Both the position numbers and the translations under genes were made by a program. Positions 1 to 8,070 of a stretch of 22,146 nt of DNA are shown here, one piece after another. The first letter of the stretch is position 1. Every line of letters starts with the position of its first letter. The stretch is from an uncultured Mycoplasmatota bacterium (GTDB lineage: Bacteria > Bacillota_I > Bacilli_A > RF39 > UBA660): positions 1 through 22,146 of the forward strand of contig CAMMBO010000008.1 in assembly GCA_946494435.1 (NCBI GenBank), in the 5' to 3' direction. The notes below the pieces were generated by a model. The model was not told the origin of the DNA and did no database searches. It was given only the letters and a program-made list of their open reading frames with translations.

Positions 1-1695
1 TTGCTTGGTGTCAATACAGGAACATCTTATGACATGACTAGTGTTGCTACAAGCTAATGTAGTTGGTGTTTTCTTATTTTGTTTTTTCTTGTCGTTCATA
101 TCTAAATCTATATCAATAACAGGTGTATTAAAATCAAAATATATAGTTAATTTTATATGTTTTCTACTATTATCTATTTTTTCAACAATTACTTTATCAA
201 TTAACAATTTTACTAAATTTGGAAGGTTTTCTTTTATATCTAGTTTTGTTGTTAAATAATTTTCTATTGCTTTTATTTTGTTCTTTAACTTTTTTTCTTC
301 TATATCGCTATTTTGCAAATTATTTATTTCTGATTCTAATTGTTTTAATTCAACATTAAATTTATCATTTCTCTTTTTTAACTCATAATCGCTTATTATT
401 CCCTTTAAATTTAAATCTAACAACTTATCTTTTTGTTGTTCTATTTGCTCTATCTTATTCTTTGCTTTATCTATGTCTATTGTCGGTGTATATTTCATTA
501 TGATATTTTCATATTCCTTTAAAACTTGCTTTAAATATTCCTTTTTATGTGCCATAAAATCACTAAAAACAGAAATAAAAATATTATCAAGTTGGCTTTC
601 CTGTATAATTGGAGAAGCACAAACAGAAACTCCTTTTCTCTTATAAGTATTGCATGACCAAGTTGGCTTCAACGATCTATTACTACCACCATTCCTAGTA
701 TATATATCATTACAGTCACCACAATATATCTTACAAGAGTATTTAGAATGTTTTAGTACTTCATCAGAATTCAAAATATGTCTAGCACGTAATTTTTTTC
801 TACTTTCATACAGTTCGTTACAACCATCCCACAATTCCTCAGAAACAAGAGCTGGTATTCTATCATCCTTATAACAAATTTGTCTTTCTTTAGGCACTTT
901 CTTTTTTCTATGAGTTTTATAATCTTCAACTTCACTTAATCTAGCAGTATAAAACCCCTTATATCTAGCATTTGTTAAAAACTTTGCTAAGGAAGTAGAG
1001 GAATAAGGCTGTCCTTTAGAATTTAAGTATCCCATATCAGCTAACTCTAATCCAATTTGTGTCAAACTTACAATACCAGTTATATAAGTATTAAATATAT
1101 ACCTTATCATTATAGCTTCATGTTCATTGATATAAAATACACCATCTTTTTTATCGTATCCAGTGAGTTTTCCTCCAATTAATTTTCCTTCTTTTATATT
1201 TCTATTGATACCAAATTTAACTCTTTCTGATAAACGACGAACTTCGTCTTGAGCTAAACTAGACATAATAGTAAGCCTAAGCTCTGCATCAGGTTGTATT
1301 GTTATTAGATTATCATTTAAGAAAAAGACAACAACACCATTTCTTAATAAATACTCTGTATATCTTATACTATCTACTGTATTTCTAGCAAATCTTGAAA
1401 TCTCTTTAGTTATAATTAAATCAACTTTTCCAAAAGTAGCATCTTCTACCATTTGTAAGAAAGAATCACGATGCTCTACAGCAGTACCACTAATACCTTC
1501 ATCAATATAACCACAAACAAAAACCCAATTTTCATTTTCTTTTATCATATCTTCAAAATAGCCTTGCTGGTTTTCCAAAGAGTTAAGCTGGTCGTCCTTA
1601 TCAGTAGAAACACGAGCATAATATGCAACTCTTAAAGGCATATCATATATCGTTTTACCTTTTTTTAAATCTTCCTTAGCAGTTATTATATTCAT
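1..1695 (-). CDS. Large serine recombinase (ICE integrase/excisionase), cut by left edge
   Basis: This is a site-specific DNA recombinase of the large serine family (TnpX/TndX-like), expected to excise and integrate the element through a Ser-DNA covalent link. 565 codons are open to the window edge with no stop, so the C-terminus is missing. The resolvase domain is at about residues 21-165, with catalytic Ser30 in YYARVSTD and the Arg-rich EISRFARN at 98-105. A recombinase domain follows at about 175-300. A zinc ribbon has Cys325, Cys328, Cys348 and Cys359, and a Lys/Glu-rich coiled coil spans about 405-485. The start is the ATG preceded by GAGGGTGATAT. It is the last gene of the leftward block, has its own promoter, and probably lies next to the left attachment end. 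No inactivating change is visible. Confidence 0.95.
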   Translation of the reverse strand, partial: MNIITAKEDLKKGKTIYDMPLRVAYYARVSTDKDDQLNSLENQQGYFEDMIKENENWVFVCGYIDEGISGTAVEHRDSFLQMVEDATFGKVDLIITKEISRFARNTVDSIRYTEYLLRNGVVVFFLNDNLITIQPDAELRLTIMSSLAQDEVRRLSERVKFGINRNIKEGKLIGGKLTGYDKKDGVFYINEHEAIMIRYIFNTYITGIVSLTQIGLELADMGYLNSKGQPYSSTSLAKFLTNARYKGFYTARLSEVEDYKTHRKKKVPKERQICYKDDRIPALVSEELWDGCNELYESRKKLRARHILNSDEVLKHSKYSCKIYCGDCNDIYTRNGGSNRSLKPTWSCNTYKRKGVSVCASPIIQESQLDNIFISVFSDFMAHKKEYLKQVLKEYENIIMKYTPTIDIDKAKNKIEQIEQQKDKLLDLNLKGIISDYELKKRNDKFNVELKQLESEINNLQNSDIEEKKLKNKIKAIENYLTTKLDIKENLPNLVKLLIDKVIVEKIDNSRKHIKLTIYFDFNTPVIDIDLDMNDKKKQNKKTPTTLACSNTSHVIRCSCIDTKQ

Positions 1696-1745
1696 ATATC
1701 ACCCTCTCTTTCGCATATATCTTTCTTTATGCTTTACCATAAATG

Positions 1746-1774
1746 AATGTAGCATCATTATAAAATGATGTCAA
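1746..1774 (-). promoter_or_regulatory. Sigma-A promoter of the recombinase with a palindromic operator
   Basis: On the minus strand TTGACA (1774-1769) and TACATT (1751-1746) are separated by exactly 17 bp. The spacer and edge of the -35 hold a perfect palindrome, CATCATT-4 bp-AATGATG (1753-1770). A protein bound there would block RNA polymerase, so recombinase expression is probably repressible. The repressor is not identified; the Xre and RHH proteins of this element are candidates. Confidence 0.75.
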
Positions 1775-1778
1775 ACAA

Positions 1779-1979
1779 TTAATTATTTTTTGAAATACTT
1801 TCCAATTTTATTTTTTTCAAACGTGCCATTATAGTTTTTTCCATTTCGTTATAGGTTTTTAAATCTATAATTTTCTCATCATATAATCCTTTGTTAATAA
1901 TCAACCTATACTCTAACAACTTATATTCAAAAGGTAAATTCTTAGTACTAAATCTTACTTCTATGTCTTTATCATCCAT
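1779..1979 (-). CDS. Small SHOCT-like protein upstream of the recombinase
   Basis: This is a 66-aa protein of unknown function, charged and with no membrane segment. The last ~40 residues (KLLEYRLIINKGL...LKTYNEMEKTIMARL) resemble the short helical SHOCT-type module, in which a first helix is followed by an 'xG-I/L' turn and a second helix starting with a Tyr-Glu-Met pattern. An upstream in-frame GTG (1991) exists, but the GGAGG site sits between it and the ATG at 1979, so the ATG is the start. It follows VirD4 and directly precedes the recombinase promoter. A role in recombinase control is only inferred from position. Confidence 0.7.
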   Translation of the reverse strand: MDDKDIEVRFSTKNLPFEYKLLEYRLIINKGLYDEKIIDLKTYNEMEKTIMARLKKIKLESISKNN

Positions 1980-2019
1980 ACAAGCCTCCACACTAAAAAC
2001 TATGAATAACTAGACATAT

Positions 2020-4023
2020 TTATTCAGTAAAAACATTATTTTCAATAACCTCTTGATCCATACCATTATTTATTTCAATGAGATTATTTAAATGTATTTC
2101 TATTAAGTTTTTAGTACTATCAACATTGATATAATAAGTATTTTTATTTATTTTACCTTTTATATAAGCATTTTCCTTTTGAGTTATTTTTTTACTACTT
2201 ATACACACTGCATAAGTCCTATTATTGTTTTCTTTAAAGTCTATTGTTTTTATTTTATCTTTTAAAATATCTTTAATAACATCTATAGCAGGTTTTAACT
2301 TTTCTACTTCATATTTTTTAAATTCAGAAAACCACTCATCATCATTTAAGTTAATATCTCTATTTTTATTATTAGTAATATTTTCTACAGTAAAATAAGT
2401 ATCTTTTAAATCTTCTAAAGGTCTTACTTTTCTTATTATCTCTCCACTTAAATAACAAGATAGATTTTTATAAATTACTGTATCTCTAAATATTGGAAAA
2501 CCTATATTAGGAAATATAATAGTTTTATAATGCAAGTTTTTAACTTCATCAGGTGTCATTACATCTCTAGCCATTAAAGAAGTAGAATGATTACCATTAT
2601 AATTAGAAATACTAAACGACTGACTAAGTGAAGATGATTCTATTGTTTTCTTCCCTAGTCTTTTACTTATTTCTTCAGCTGTACTCATAGTGTTAGTCTT
2701 AAGGTACTGGATTCCTGAGTTATCAAGAATAATTTGAGCGACTTCTTTACCATAAACATTATCTAGTTGAGCGAATGACTGTATAAAGAAATGAAACCTC
2801 ATACCTCGAGAACGAGAAACAGAAACAATAGACTCTATATCAGAAAGTGGTGGACAATTAGCAAACTCATCTAATAGCCAGTCCATTTGTATTGGTAATT
2901 TTTTAGTTTTCTCTTTGTTTGCTAATTTAACTAATTCTCTATAAAGTAAACCTACTATTAAAGTTACAAGTGTATAATATACTTTATCTTCATCAGGTAC
3001 TATTACGAATAATGCTGTAGGTTCTCTACCAAGAATATCAAGTTTAAAATCAGATTTACTAGTGATGTTTGCTACATTTATATCATCAAATATAGCCATC
3101 TTTTCACTAAAGACACCTGTAATAGAACGATAGGTATTATCACTAGTAGATAAGATAGGCATTAAGCTATCTTTAGACTTACTACCATATTTTTTACGTT
3201 CAATATATGATTTAAAGAATCTACTATTCTTTTCTTCCATAGTAGAGTTTTGAAACTTACGAATGGAAGTCATAGTAATTTGGTCTCTTGTTATTTTTCC
3301 ATCTTTATATTCTTCTAAAAAGAAACCTATAAGTCCTTCTAATAGGTTTTTAGCACTATTATTCCAAAATGGATCTTTACCTGGAATTTCTTCCTGCATA
3401 ACCATAGTGGCAATAGAACTAATTAACCTATTCGCTTCTGCATAGTGCGACAAAGAAATATTCTTGTAATTTAAGTTTTCTTCTTGTTGTTCTGTTTTAT
3501 TAGATAAGTCCTCATACTCTATATACTTTTCATATTCGCAGATAATAGGTTCTAATATATTAATATGATTAGATAACTGAGGCTCTCTAAAATCTATTGT
3601 TAAGATATTATAGCCTTTTTCTTTAAGCATTTTAGAAGTATGATGATAAATTTCCCCTTTCGGATCCGTTATAAAAATACTCCTTTTTTCTTTTGCATTG
3701 GCAAGAAAAGTAACTGTAGGAATAACAGCAGTTACACTTTTACCACTACCACTACTTCCTAGATAAACATAATGTGGAGTTTCATTATCAAACCATACTT
3801 TCTTAAAATCTTTACTATAATAAATAGGTATTCCTACTTTTTTAATATTAGATATATTCGCTTTAGTAAAATTCTTCTTTATTTCACTTTTAGTAGCGAA
3901 TCTACCTGAACCATATTCGTTATTATTCTTTATCTTATAGTTATTAATTAAAGGTTCGCCATAAACAAAAAAGATTATAAATAATATAAATATGATTAAT
4001 AAAACAATAAGAGGAAAACTCAT
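2020..4023 (-). CDS. virD4: VirD4/TraG-family type IV coupling protein
   Basis: This is a membrane-anchored hexameric ATPase that brings the relaxase-DNA complex to the mating channel. Its 667 aa are normal for Gram-positive VirD4 proteins. One N-terminal membrane segment spans about residues 3-21. Walker A is GSSGSGKS at 89-96 and Walker B is LLDEFANCP around 383-391, followed by the sensor-like SVSRSRGMRFHFFIQSFAQL segment. The C-terminal third is more divergent and charged. The start is ATG with a GAGGAGG site nine bases upstream. The start overlaps the stop of the preceding 49-codon ORF (ATGA), so the two are translationally coupled. Being separated from the other channel genes by the mob block is a common ICE arrangement. 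Confidence 0.95.
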   Translation of the reverse strand: MSFPLIVLLIIFILFIIFFVYGEPLINNYKIKNNNEYGSGRFATKSEIKKNFTKANISNIKKVGIPIYYSKDFKKVWFDNETPHYVYLGSSGSGKSVTAVIPTVTFLANAKEKRSIFITDPKGEIYHHTSKMLKEKGYNILTIDFREPQLSNHINILEPIICEYEKYIEYEDLSNKTEQQEENLNYKNISLSHYAEANRLISSIATMVMQEEIPGKDPFWNNSAKNLLEGLIGFFLEEYKDGKITRDQITMTSIRKFQNSTMEEKNSRFFKSYIERKKYGSKSKDSLMPILSTSDNTYRSITGVFSEKMAIFDDINVANITSKSDFKLDILGREPTALFVIVPDEDKVYYTLVTLIVGLLYRELVKLANKEKTKKLPIQMDWLLDEFANCPPLSDIESIVSVSRSRGMRFHFFIQSFAQLDNVYGKEVAQIILDNSGIQYLKTNTMSTAEEISKRLGKKTIESSSLSQSFSISNYNGNHSTSLMARDVMTPDEVKNLHYKTIIFPNIGFPIFRDTVIYKNLSCYLSGEIIRKVRPLEDLKDTYFTVENITNNKNRDINLNDDEWFSEFKKYEVEKLKPAIDVIKDILKDKIKTIDFKENNNRTYAVCISSKKITQKENAYIKGKINKNTYYINVDSTKNLIEIHLNNLIEINNGMDQEVIENNVFTE

Positions 4024-4169
4024 TTGTTTTCCTCCTCTAATATATAAATGCTTCTGTGATAAACTAAAATTTTATATTTTACTTTTCCATTTTCAATTAT
4101 TCTATATTTATTACCCCAAAAGCATTTATGTTTCCATATTAACTTTTTTATAATGGGCTTAAATTTCAT
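4020..4169 (-). CDS. Small basic protein coupled to virD4
   Basis: This is a 49-codon ORF starting MKFKPIIKKLIWKHKC and ending LEEENK. It is very basic in its first half and has no recognisable domain. Its start overlaps the end of the 172-aa gene by 11 bases, and its TGA overlaps the virD4 ATG (ATGA). This tiling of start and stop signals is the main evidence that it is translated. Its own ribosome site (GGATAATGGTT) is weak, as expected for coupled translation. Function unknown; it may mainly serve to couple VirD4 synthesis to the upstream genes. Confidence 0.55.
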   Translation of the reverse strand: MKFKPIIKKLIWKHKCFWGNKYRIIENGKVKYKILVYHRSIYILEEENK

Positions 4170-4677
4170 AACCATTATCCAAACCCTCTGTTACCAATAA
4201 ATCTTTATGGTAATCTAACATTTCTTTTTCCATTATTTCAAAAGGATTTAAGTTCTTCTTTGGTATTTCGTATCCTTCTCTTATAGAGTTCCACACGTCA
4301 CTCTCATAACTAAATAAATATTCATCACTGTTTAAATCATATATCATATATTCTTTCCCATCAGGTGTTTGAAGATTCCCTGAGCCACCATAATATTTAA
4401 CCCAATACCAGCCTTCAGGCAAGTTTTTAGCTTTAACTTTTACTACTTCTTCTTCATCAATGTTATCAAAATCTTCATAATCCATATCTAAATCAACATA
4501 CATTTTTTGAAACATATCTTTATCTATTTTATTTAAATCAATTATTATTTCATTATCTCCGAACTCCTTTGTTTGTTTTAACTTTAATATTCTCGGTGTA
4601 ATAAACGTATATTCATTAGGAGTACGAATAATATCTCTAAATTCATTATAAACTTCATTAATATCATCTTTGTTCAC
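4159..4677 (-). CDS. Conserved-looking hypothetical acidic protein
   Basis: This is a 172-aa soluble, acidic protein that I do not recognise. A strongly acidic stretch (DLDMDYEDFDNIDEEE, about 62-77) precedes a Trp/Tyr/Gly-rich section (EGWYWVKYYGGSGN, about 88-101). No signal peptide or membrane segment is visible. The start codon is GTG, nine bases after AAAGGAG. It lies inside the 3' end of the methyltransferase gene, giving a 14-base overlap that implies coupled translation. The location between methyltransferase and VirD4 and the acidic, DNA-mimic-like composition would allow an anti-restriction role, but that is speculation. Confidence 0.8.
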   Translation of the reverse strand: MNKDDINEVYNEFRDIIRTPNEYTFITPRILKLKQTKEFGDNEIIIDLNKIDKDMFQKMYVDLDMDYEDFDNIDEEEVVKVKAKNLPEGWYWVKYYGGSGNLQTPDGKEYMIYDLNSDEYLFSYESDVWNSIREGYEIPKKNLNPFEIMEKEMLDYHKDLLVTEGLDNGYEI

Positions 4678-5398
4678 TATTATTCATCTCCTTTTTTGTT
4701 TCTTCAATTCTTTTAAGTGCAATATCATAATATTTCTTATTCACTTCAAAACCTATATAATTTCTATTTTCTAAAATACAAGCGACTGCTGTTGTTCCAC
4801 TACCCATAAAAGAATCTAAAACTACATCACCCTCAACACTACTATTTCTAATTATTTTTCTAATAAACTCTAATGGCTTTATAGTAGGATGCCCATATCT
4901 TTTTTTATCAGACATATTAGTAGTAGAAAAATAAACAGTTCTTGCATCAGAATAACTTTTAGGCTTACAGTATCCTTTCTTTCTAAAATATAAACAATAC
5001 TCTTTATCACTTAAATATGTATTAGAATATAAAGGCATTGCATTAGTCTTATTCCATAAAAGAACTTCATAATTACATCCTAACTTTTTAACGAAATAAT
5101 CAAAATAAAATAGTAATTGTTTTTTACTACACCAAATATAAATGTTTATTGTTTTCATTACTCTTACTAATTCATCTAGTATCACATAATCATAGCCATT
5201 AACCAAACTACCTTTTATCAATTCCTCTTGTAGTTTATAAATATCTCTTGTTATCTTATTCTTATTAAAACTTTCATCTTTTTTACGAGTAGATAACTCA
5301 TAAGGTGGATCAATTACAACGAGGTCAATAGATGCTGTTGGTATTTTCTTAATACCCTCTAAACAATCCTCATTGTATATTTTATTTAATTCTAGCAA
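4664..5398 (-). CDS. Site-specific DNA methyltransferase (beta group, probably N6-adenine)
   Basis: This is an S-adenosylmethionine-dependent DNA methyltransferase of 244 aa. The catalytic motif IV DPPY is at 30-33, near the N-terminus. The conserved GHPTIKP is at 169-175 and the AdoMet-binding DSFMGSGTT at 195-203, near the C-terminus. This order of catalytic before cofactor motif is the beta arrangement. DPPY rather than SPPY favours adenine-N6 over cytosine-N4. The start is a TTG directly after the Xre stop, seven bases downstream of GGGGG; no better start exists nearby. No restriction endonuclease is adjacent, so it is an orphan enzyme that probably protects the transferred DNA. The recognition sequence cannot be read from the sequence. 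Confidence 0.92.
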   Translation of the reverse strand: MLELNKIYNEDCLEGIKKIPTASIDLVVIDPPYELSTRKKDESFNKNKITRDIYKLQEELIKGSLVNGYDYVILDELVRVMKTINIYIWCSKKQLLFYFDYFVKKLGCNYEVLLWNKTNAMPLYSNTYLSDKEYCLYFRKKGYCKPKSYSDARTVYFSTTNMSDKKRYGHPTIKPLEFIRKIIRNSSVEGDVVLDSFMGSGTTAVACILENRNYIGFEVNKKYYDIALKRIEETKKEMNNSEQR

Positions 5399-5638
5399 TT
5401 ATTTTCCCCCATAAAAAAAGACTGGGAATAACTCCCACCTTTTCCTTAATAAATTTTCATAATCAACATTAAATGCTTTAGCCAACCGATATATAAATAT
5501 ATTCTTAATATTCTTTACTTTATTATTTTCAATACTCCATAATGTACTTACCGAAATATTAGTAATTTTGGAAAGTTCACTCAAACTCATATTTTTACTT
5601 AATCGCATATTCTTTATATATTTTCCGAACACTTTCAT
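5399..5638 (-). CDS. Xre-family helix-turn-helix regulator
   Basis: This 79-aa protein is essentially a single Cro/C1-type HTH: KYIKNMRLSKNMSLSELSKI, then TNISVSTLWSIENNKVKNI as the recognition region, then an AFNVDYENLL helix. It probably binds an operator on the element as a repressor. An in-frame TTG at 5644 lies inside the ribosome-site region, while AGGAGG sits six bases before the ATG at 5638, so 5638 is the start. Its stop is immediately followed by the TTG of the methyltransferase, which suggests it may tune methyltransferase expression, as controller proteins do. That link is inferred from position only. Confidence 0.9.
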   Translation of the reverse strand: MKVFGKYIKNMRLSKNMSLSELSKITNISVSTLWSIENNKVKNIKNIFIYRLAKAFNVDYENLLRKRWELFPVFFYGGK

Positions 5639-5653
5639 TTTCAACCTCCTTTA

Positions 5654-6961
5654 CTATAATTGATATTCATTATTAAACAGCTTACTAAATTCTTTAGTAG
5701 CTTCTTCCATTTCATAATTAATGTTTCTAATAGCATTTTCTATTTCATACTTATTCTTAAATCTTTGTCTTGCTGTACTTTTTGATAAATAATTCTTTAA
5801 AATATCATACTTATTTTGCTTTTTATTTTTTAAGTAATGTTTTAAAATAATCTCTTGTATTAAATCGTTTTCACTAATTTTATTAAACTTTTTCTTACCA
5901 TTTTCATAATTATAAAGAGCATTATTAACAATAGCATTATATACATAATTATCTACATATTTATTTTTAGAATCAATTAATGATGTATCAACTTCAATAT
6001 TCTTAATATTATTATCTTCATATATTTTATGAAAGTAAGAATTAATTTTATTTAATGATGTTTTAAAATTAGCATATTCTCTTTTAAAATCTTTATTATC
6101 TTTAGAAAAGATATAATTCTTAATCTCTCTAGTAAGAGCCTGTATTTCTTTATCTTTAATAGAACCATATTTTATTTTACCTAAACTACCCTCTCTATAA
6201 AAATAAAGTTTTTGCCCTAAAGTTAGTATCTTTTCTTCTAATAGTAAATCTTTTTTATCATATAATAAAAAGTTTTTCTCTTTTGGGTTAAAATATTTTT
6301 TTAACTTATCTATTTCTTTATTAGTTTCTTTTAATAATGGTGTATAAATCTTTTCTTTTTCTATTGCATGAACAACTTGAGCTTTTAAAAAATCAATTTC
6401 ACTTTGCTTTAGATTACCACTTCTTCTATAGCCTACCTTATTTTTAGAATATAGATAATTAGGTTCTTTTTCCATAAATGAGAAATGAAAGTGAAGATTA
6501 TCAGTATCAGTATGAAGAGCTAGTTGATAAAACATTTTATTAGTATCTTTAAAACCACACTTTTTAAAAAACATAGGTAATATGCTAGTAGCAAGTTCTT
6601 TTTCTAATTTATGTATATCAATATTTTGAGTTAAATAATCATTATTAAATGATAATACACCTTGCCAAAGATTAGAGTTTTCTAAATACTTAACAGCTCG
6701 TTTTTTTCTTCTTTCTACTTCATCAGCTGTTGCATATTTACCATTTTCTAAAACTAAATTAACAGTATTTTCTTTTGTTAATTTACCAGTATAATAATCA
6801 TACATTGACATTGCTCTTTTTTCTTCATTTGTATAATAATCATACATACCTAATACCCTTTTTATAGACTTCATATTATTACTAAATTTATTATCTACAT
6901 TATTAAACCCTAAAGTATATAAACTATTAAATATAACTTTAGGGCTTTTCTTTTTAGTCAT
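5654..6961 (-). CDS. mobL: Relaxase, MobL / MobP2 type
   Basis: This is the transfer-initiating nickase, which would cut one strand at oriT, stay bound to the 5' end and be exported with it. The metal-binding three-His motif is HTDTDNLHFHF (His150, His157, His159), followed by MEKEPNY as in MobP2 proteins. The upstream NLWQGVLSFNNDYL (97-110) matches the family's 'W/Q-x-V-I-SF' segment. Near the N-terminus there are two MYDYYT copies (39-44 and 53-58), encoded by a 17-bp exact repeat; Tyr residues there are candidates for the nucleophile. The 435-aa length is normal for the family. The C-terminal half is Lys/Asn-rich and helical. It overlaps the preceding RHH-like gene by 8 bases. Confidence 0.9.
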   Translation of the reverse strand: MTKKKSPKVIFNSLYTLGFNNVDNKFSNNMKSIKRVLGMYDYYTNEEKRAMSMYDYYTGKLTKENTVNLVLENGKYATADEVERRKKRAVKYLENSNLWQGVLSFNNDYLTQNIDIHKLEKELATSILPMFFKKCGFKDTNKMFYQLALHTDTDNLHFHFSFMEKEPNYLYSKNKVGYRRSGNLKQSEIDFLKAQVVHAIEKEKIYTPLLKETNKEIDKLKKYFNPKEKNFLLYDKKDLLLEEKILTLGQKLYFYREGSLGKIKYGSIKDKEIQALTREIKNYIFSKDNKDFKREYANFKTSLNKINSYFHKIYEDNNIKNIEVDTSLIDSKNKYVDNYVYNAIVNNALYNYENGKKKFNKISENDLIQEIILKHYLKNKKQNKYDILKNYLSKSTARQRFKNKYEIENAIRNINYEMEEATKEFSKLFNNEYQL

Positions 6962-7277
6962 AATATTTCTTACCTCTTAACTTAGCATTAAACTTAGATA
7001 AAGAAACACTATCTTTCGGATCTACTATATTTTCAAAATCTAAATCAGCATATAACTGCTCTAACAATAAATAAGTAACATTTAATTTTTTAGATAAATA
7101 TTCTATATTCTTTTCAAACTTTTCTAATTTACTAAGTAACTCATTATCAGTTAAAGCAAGTTCTAATAATTTAGATACACCTTTAGAAAATGAAAGATTA
7201 TTATTAATACAATAATTATTTATATTAGCATATTCTTCATAAGAAAAATAAATATGCTTATCTACCTTCTTTTTCAT
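6954..7277 (-). CDS. Probable relaxosome accessory protein (ribbon-helix-helix, MobC-like)
   Basis: This 107-aa basic-to-acidic protein directly precedes the relaxase and overlaps it by 8 bases. Residues 6-40 fit a ribbon-helix-helix pattern: a short beta strand KHIYFS, a helix EEYANINNYCINNN, the turn LSFSKGVS, then a second helix SKLLELALT. The middle (50-75) is a heptad-like Leu-rich helix, probably for dimerisation. Such proteins bend oriT and recruit the relaxase. The start is ATG with GGAAG five bases upstream, overlapping the previous gene by 20 bases. The domain call is from pattern only. Confidence 0.7.
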   Translation of the reverse strand: MKKKVDKHIYFSYEEYANINNYCINNNLSFSKGVSKLLELALTDNELLSKLEKFEKNIEYLSKKLNVTYLLLEQLYADLDFENIVDPKDSVSLSKFNAKLRGKKYYD

Positions 7278-7653
7278 TTAATCTTCCCAAGATGAACTCT
7301 AATAATTGTTCTTTCATAGAATCAACTTGTATTTCTTTATCTTTAGTTAGTTTTTTAATACTGTAATATGGCGTATTAACTGGTAAGAAATAAGCGACTC
7401 CAAACTTTTGATAATTAGTTAACCACTCTCTTATTCTTCTTTGTGGTAATTTATTATGTAAAATAGTAACATCAAAACCACCTAACTTAAATATTTCTCT
7501 AGCTGTTAATTCAGGATGTTCTAATCTCATCATTATAGTCCATAACTTAAAAATAGGATCATAAACTATTTCTCTTTTATATTTAACATCTAATACAAAG
7601 ATATTTTGCTTTAATATTTCAAGTTCTTCTTTTGTATAAATTCTTGTTTTCAT
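7258..7653 (-). CDS. HTH-domain protein resembling transposase-type HTH regulators
   Basis: This 131-aa soluble protein has a layout (YTKEELEILKQN..., then KYKREIVYDPIFKLW, then ELTAREIFKLGGFD and RRIREWLTNYQKFG) that recalls the small OrfA-like HTH proteins found in Firmicutes mobile elements. In those, 'T-x-x-x-IF-x-x-AGFD' and 'R-L/I-x-x-W' form the two helices of the HTH. I see no transposase catalytic domain, so a DNA-binding regulatory or relaxosome role is more likely. Its ATG follows directly after the TAG of the preceding gene. GGAGTTGATG provides the ribosome site. Confidence 0.65.
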   Translation of the reverse strand: MKTRIYTKEELEILKQNIFVLDVKYKREIVYDPIFKLWTIMMRLEHPELTAREIFKLGGFDVTILHNKLPQRRIREWLTNYQKFGVAYFLPVNTPYYSIKKLTKDKEIQVDSMKEQLLEFILGRLNEKEGR

Positions 7654-8070
7654 CTACATCAACTCCATATCGTTATCATATTCTTTTATTTCATCAACTA
7701 ATTCTTTATTTAAAGTTTTACTATTTAGTACTTTATCAGCTATATCTTTAACATCATTATAATCTAATGATATATTAAGTCCTCTAGCTTTATCATATAC
7801 GTTTTTTTCAAAGTCAGTCATTAAGTTTTCCCAAAAGAAAATCATATCTAATTCTTTAGTTTCTTTATCAACTTCTAAATCAACAATTTTCTCATTTGCA
7901 TATATATTATCTATAATACTATTTATATTTTTAGATATATATGTCCTAGTAGAATAATCACACTTATTTAAGTATGTATCTAGTGAAAGTATATAGTTTT
8001 CACTTATAGCATCACTTAAAGCATATTCTACTATATCATTTGCAATTATCTTATTTAGTGTCAGTTTCAT
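7654..8070 (-). CDS. Hypothetical mob-operon protein
   Basis: This 138-aa acidic, helical, soluble protein shows no motif I recognise. Hydrophobic and acidic residues alternate through the C-terminal half (EKNVYDKARGLNISLDY, then DVKDIADKVL). An upstream in-frame ATG at 8082 exists, but the GGAGG ribosome site lies between it and the ATG at 8070, so 8070 is the start. The beginning overlaps the end of the 54-codon RHH ORF by 20 bases, and the end abuts the HTH gene. It is therefore a fixed member of the mob operon. Function unknown. Confidence 0.75.
   Translation of the reverse strand: MKLTLNKIIANDIVEYALSDAISENYILSLDTYLNKCDYSTRTYISKNINSIIDNIYANEKIVDLEVDKETKELDMIFFWENLMTDFEKNVYDKARGLNISLDYNDVKDIADKVLNSKTLNKELVDEIKEYDNDMELM

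Noticed and set aside
41..874. Plus-strand open frames of 60-75 codons opposite the recombinase (for example 41-259 and 650-874)
   Set aside because: They lie antisense to a continuous, motif-rich recombinase frame, have no good ribosome sites and no recognisable sequence.
3263..3445. Plus-strand frames opposite virD4, virB4, VirB6 and the surface protein gene (3263-3445, 9324-9533, 11780-12031, 13289-13555, 18074-18444)
   Set aside because: They are antisense shadows of well-supported genes; their hydrophobic or Leu-rich composition reflects the complementary codons.
6789..6847. Exact 17-bp direct repeat (6789-6805 and 6831-6847)
   Set aside because: It lies inside the relaxase gene and encodes the repeated MYDYYT motif, so it is explained as protein sequence, not a DNA site.
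7258..7653. HTH protein as a transposase fragment marking an insertion sequence
   Set aside because: There is no catalytic domain, no inverted ends and no target duplication nearby, and it is tightly packed in the mob operon.
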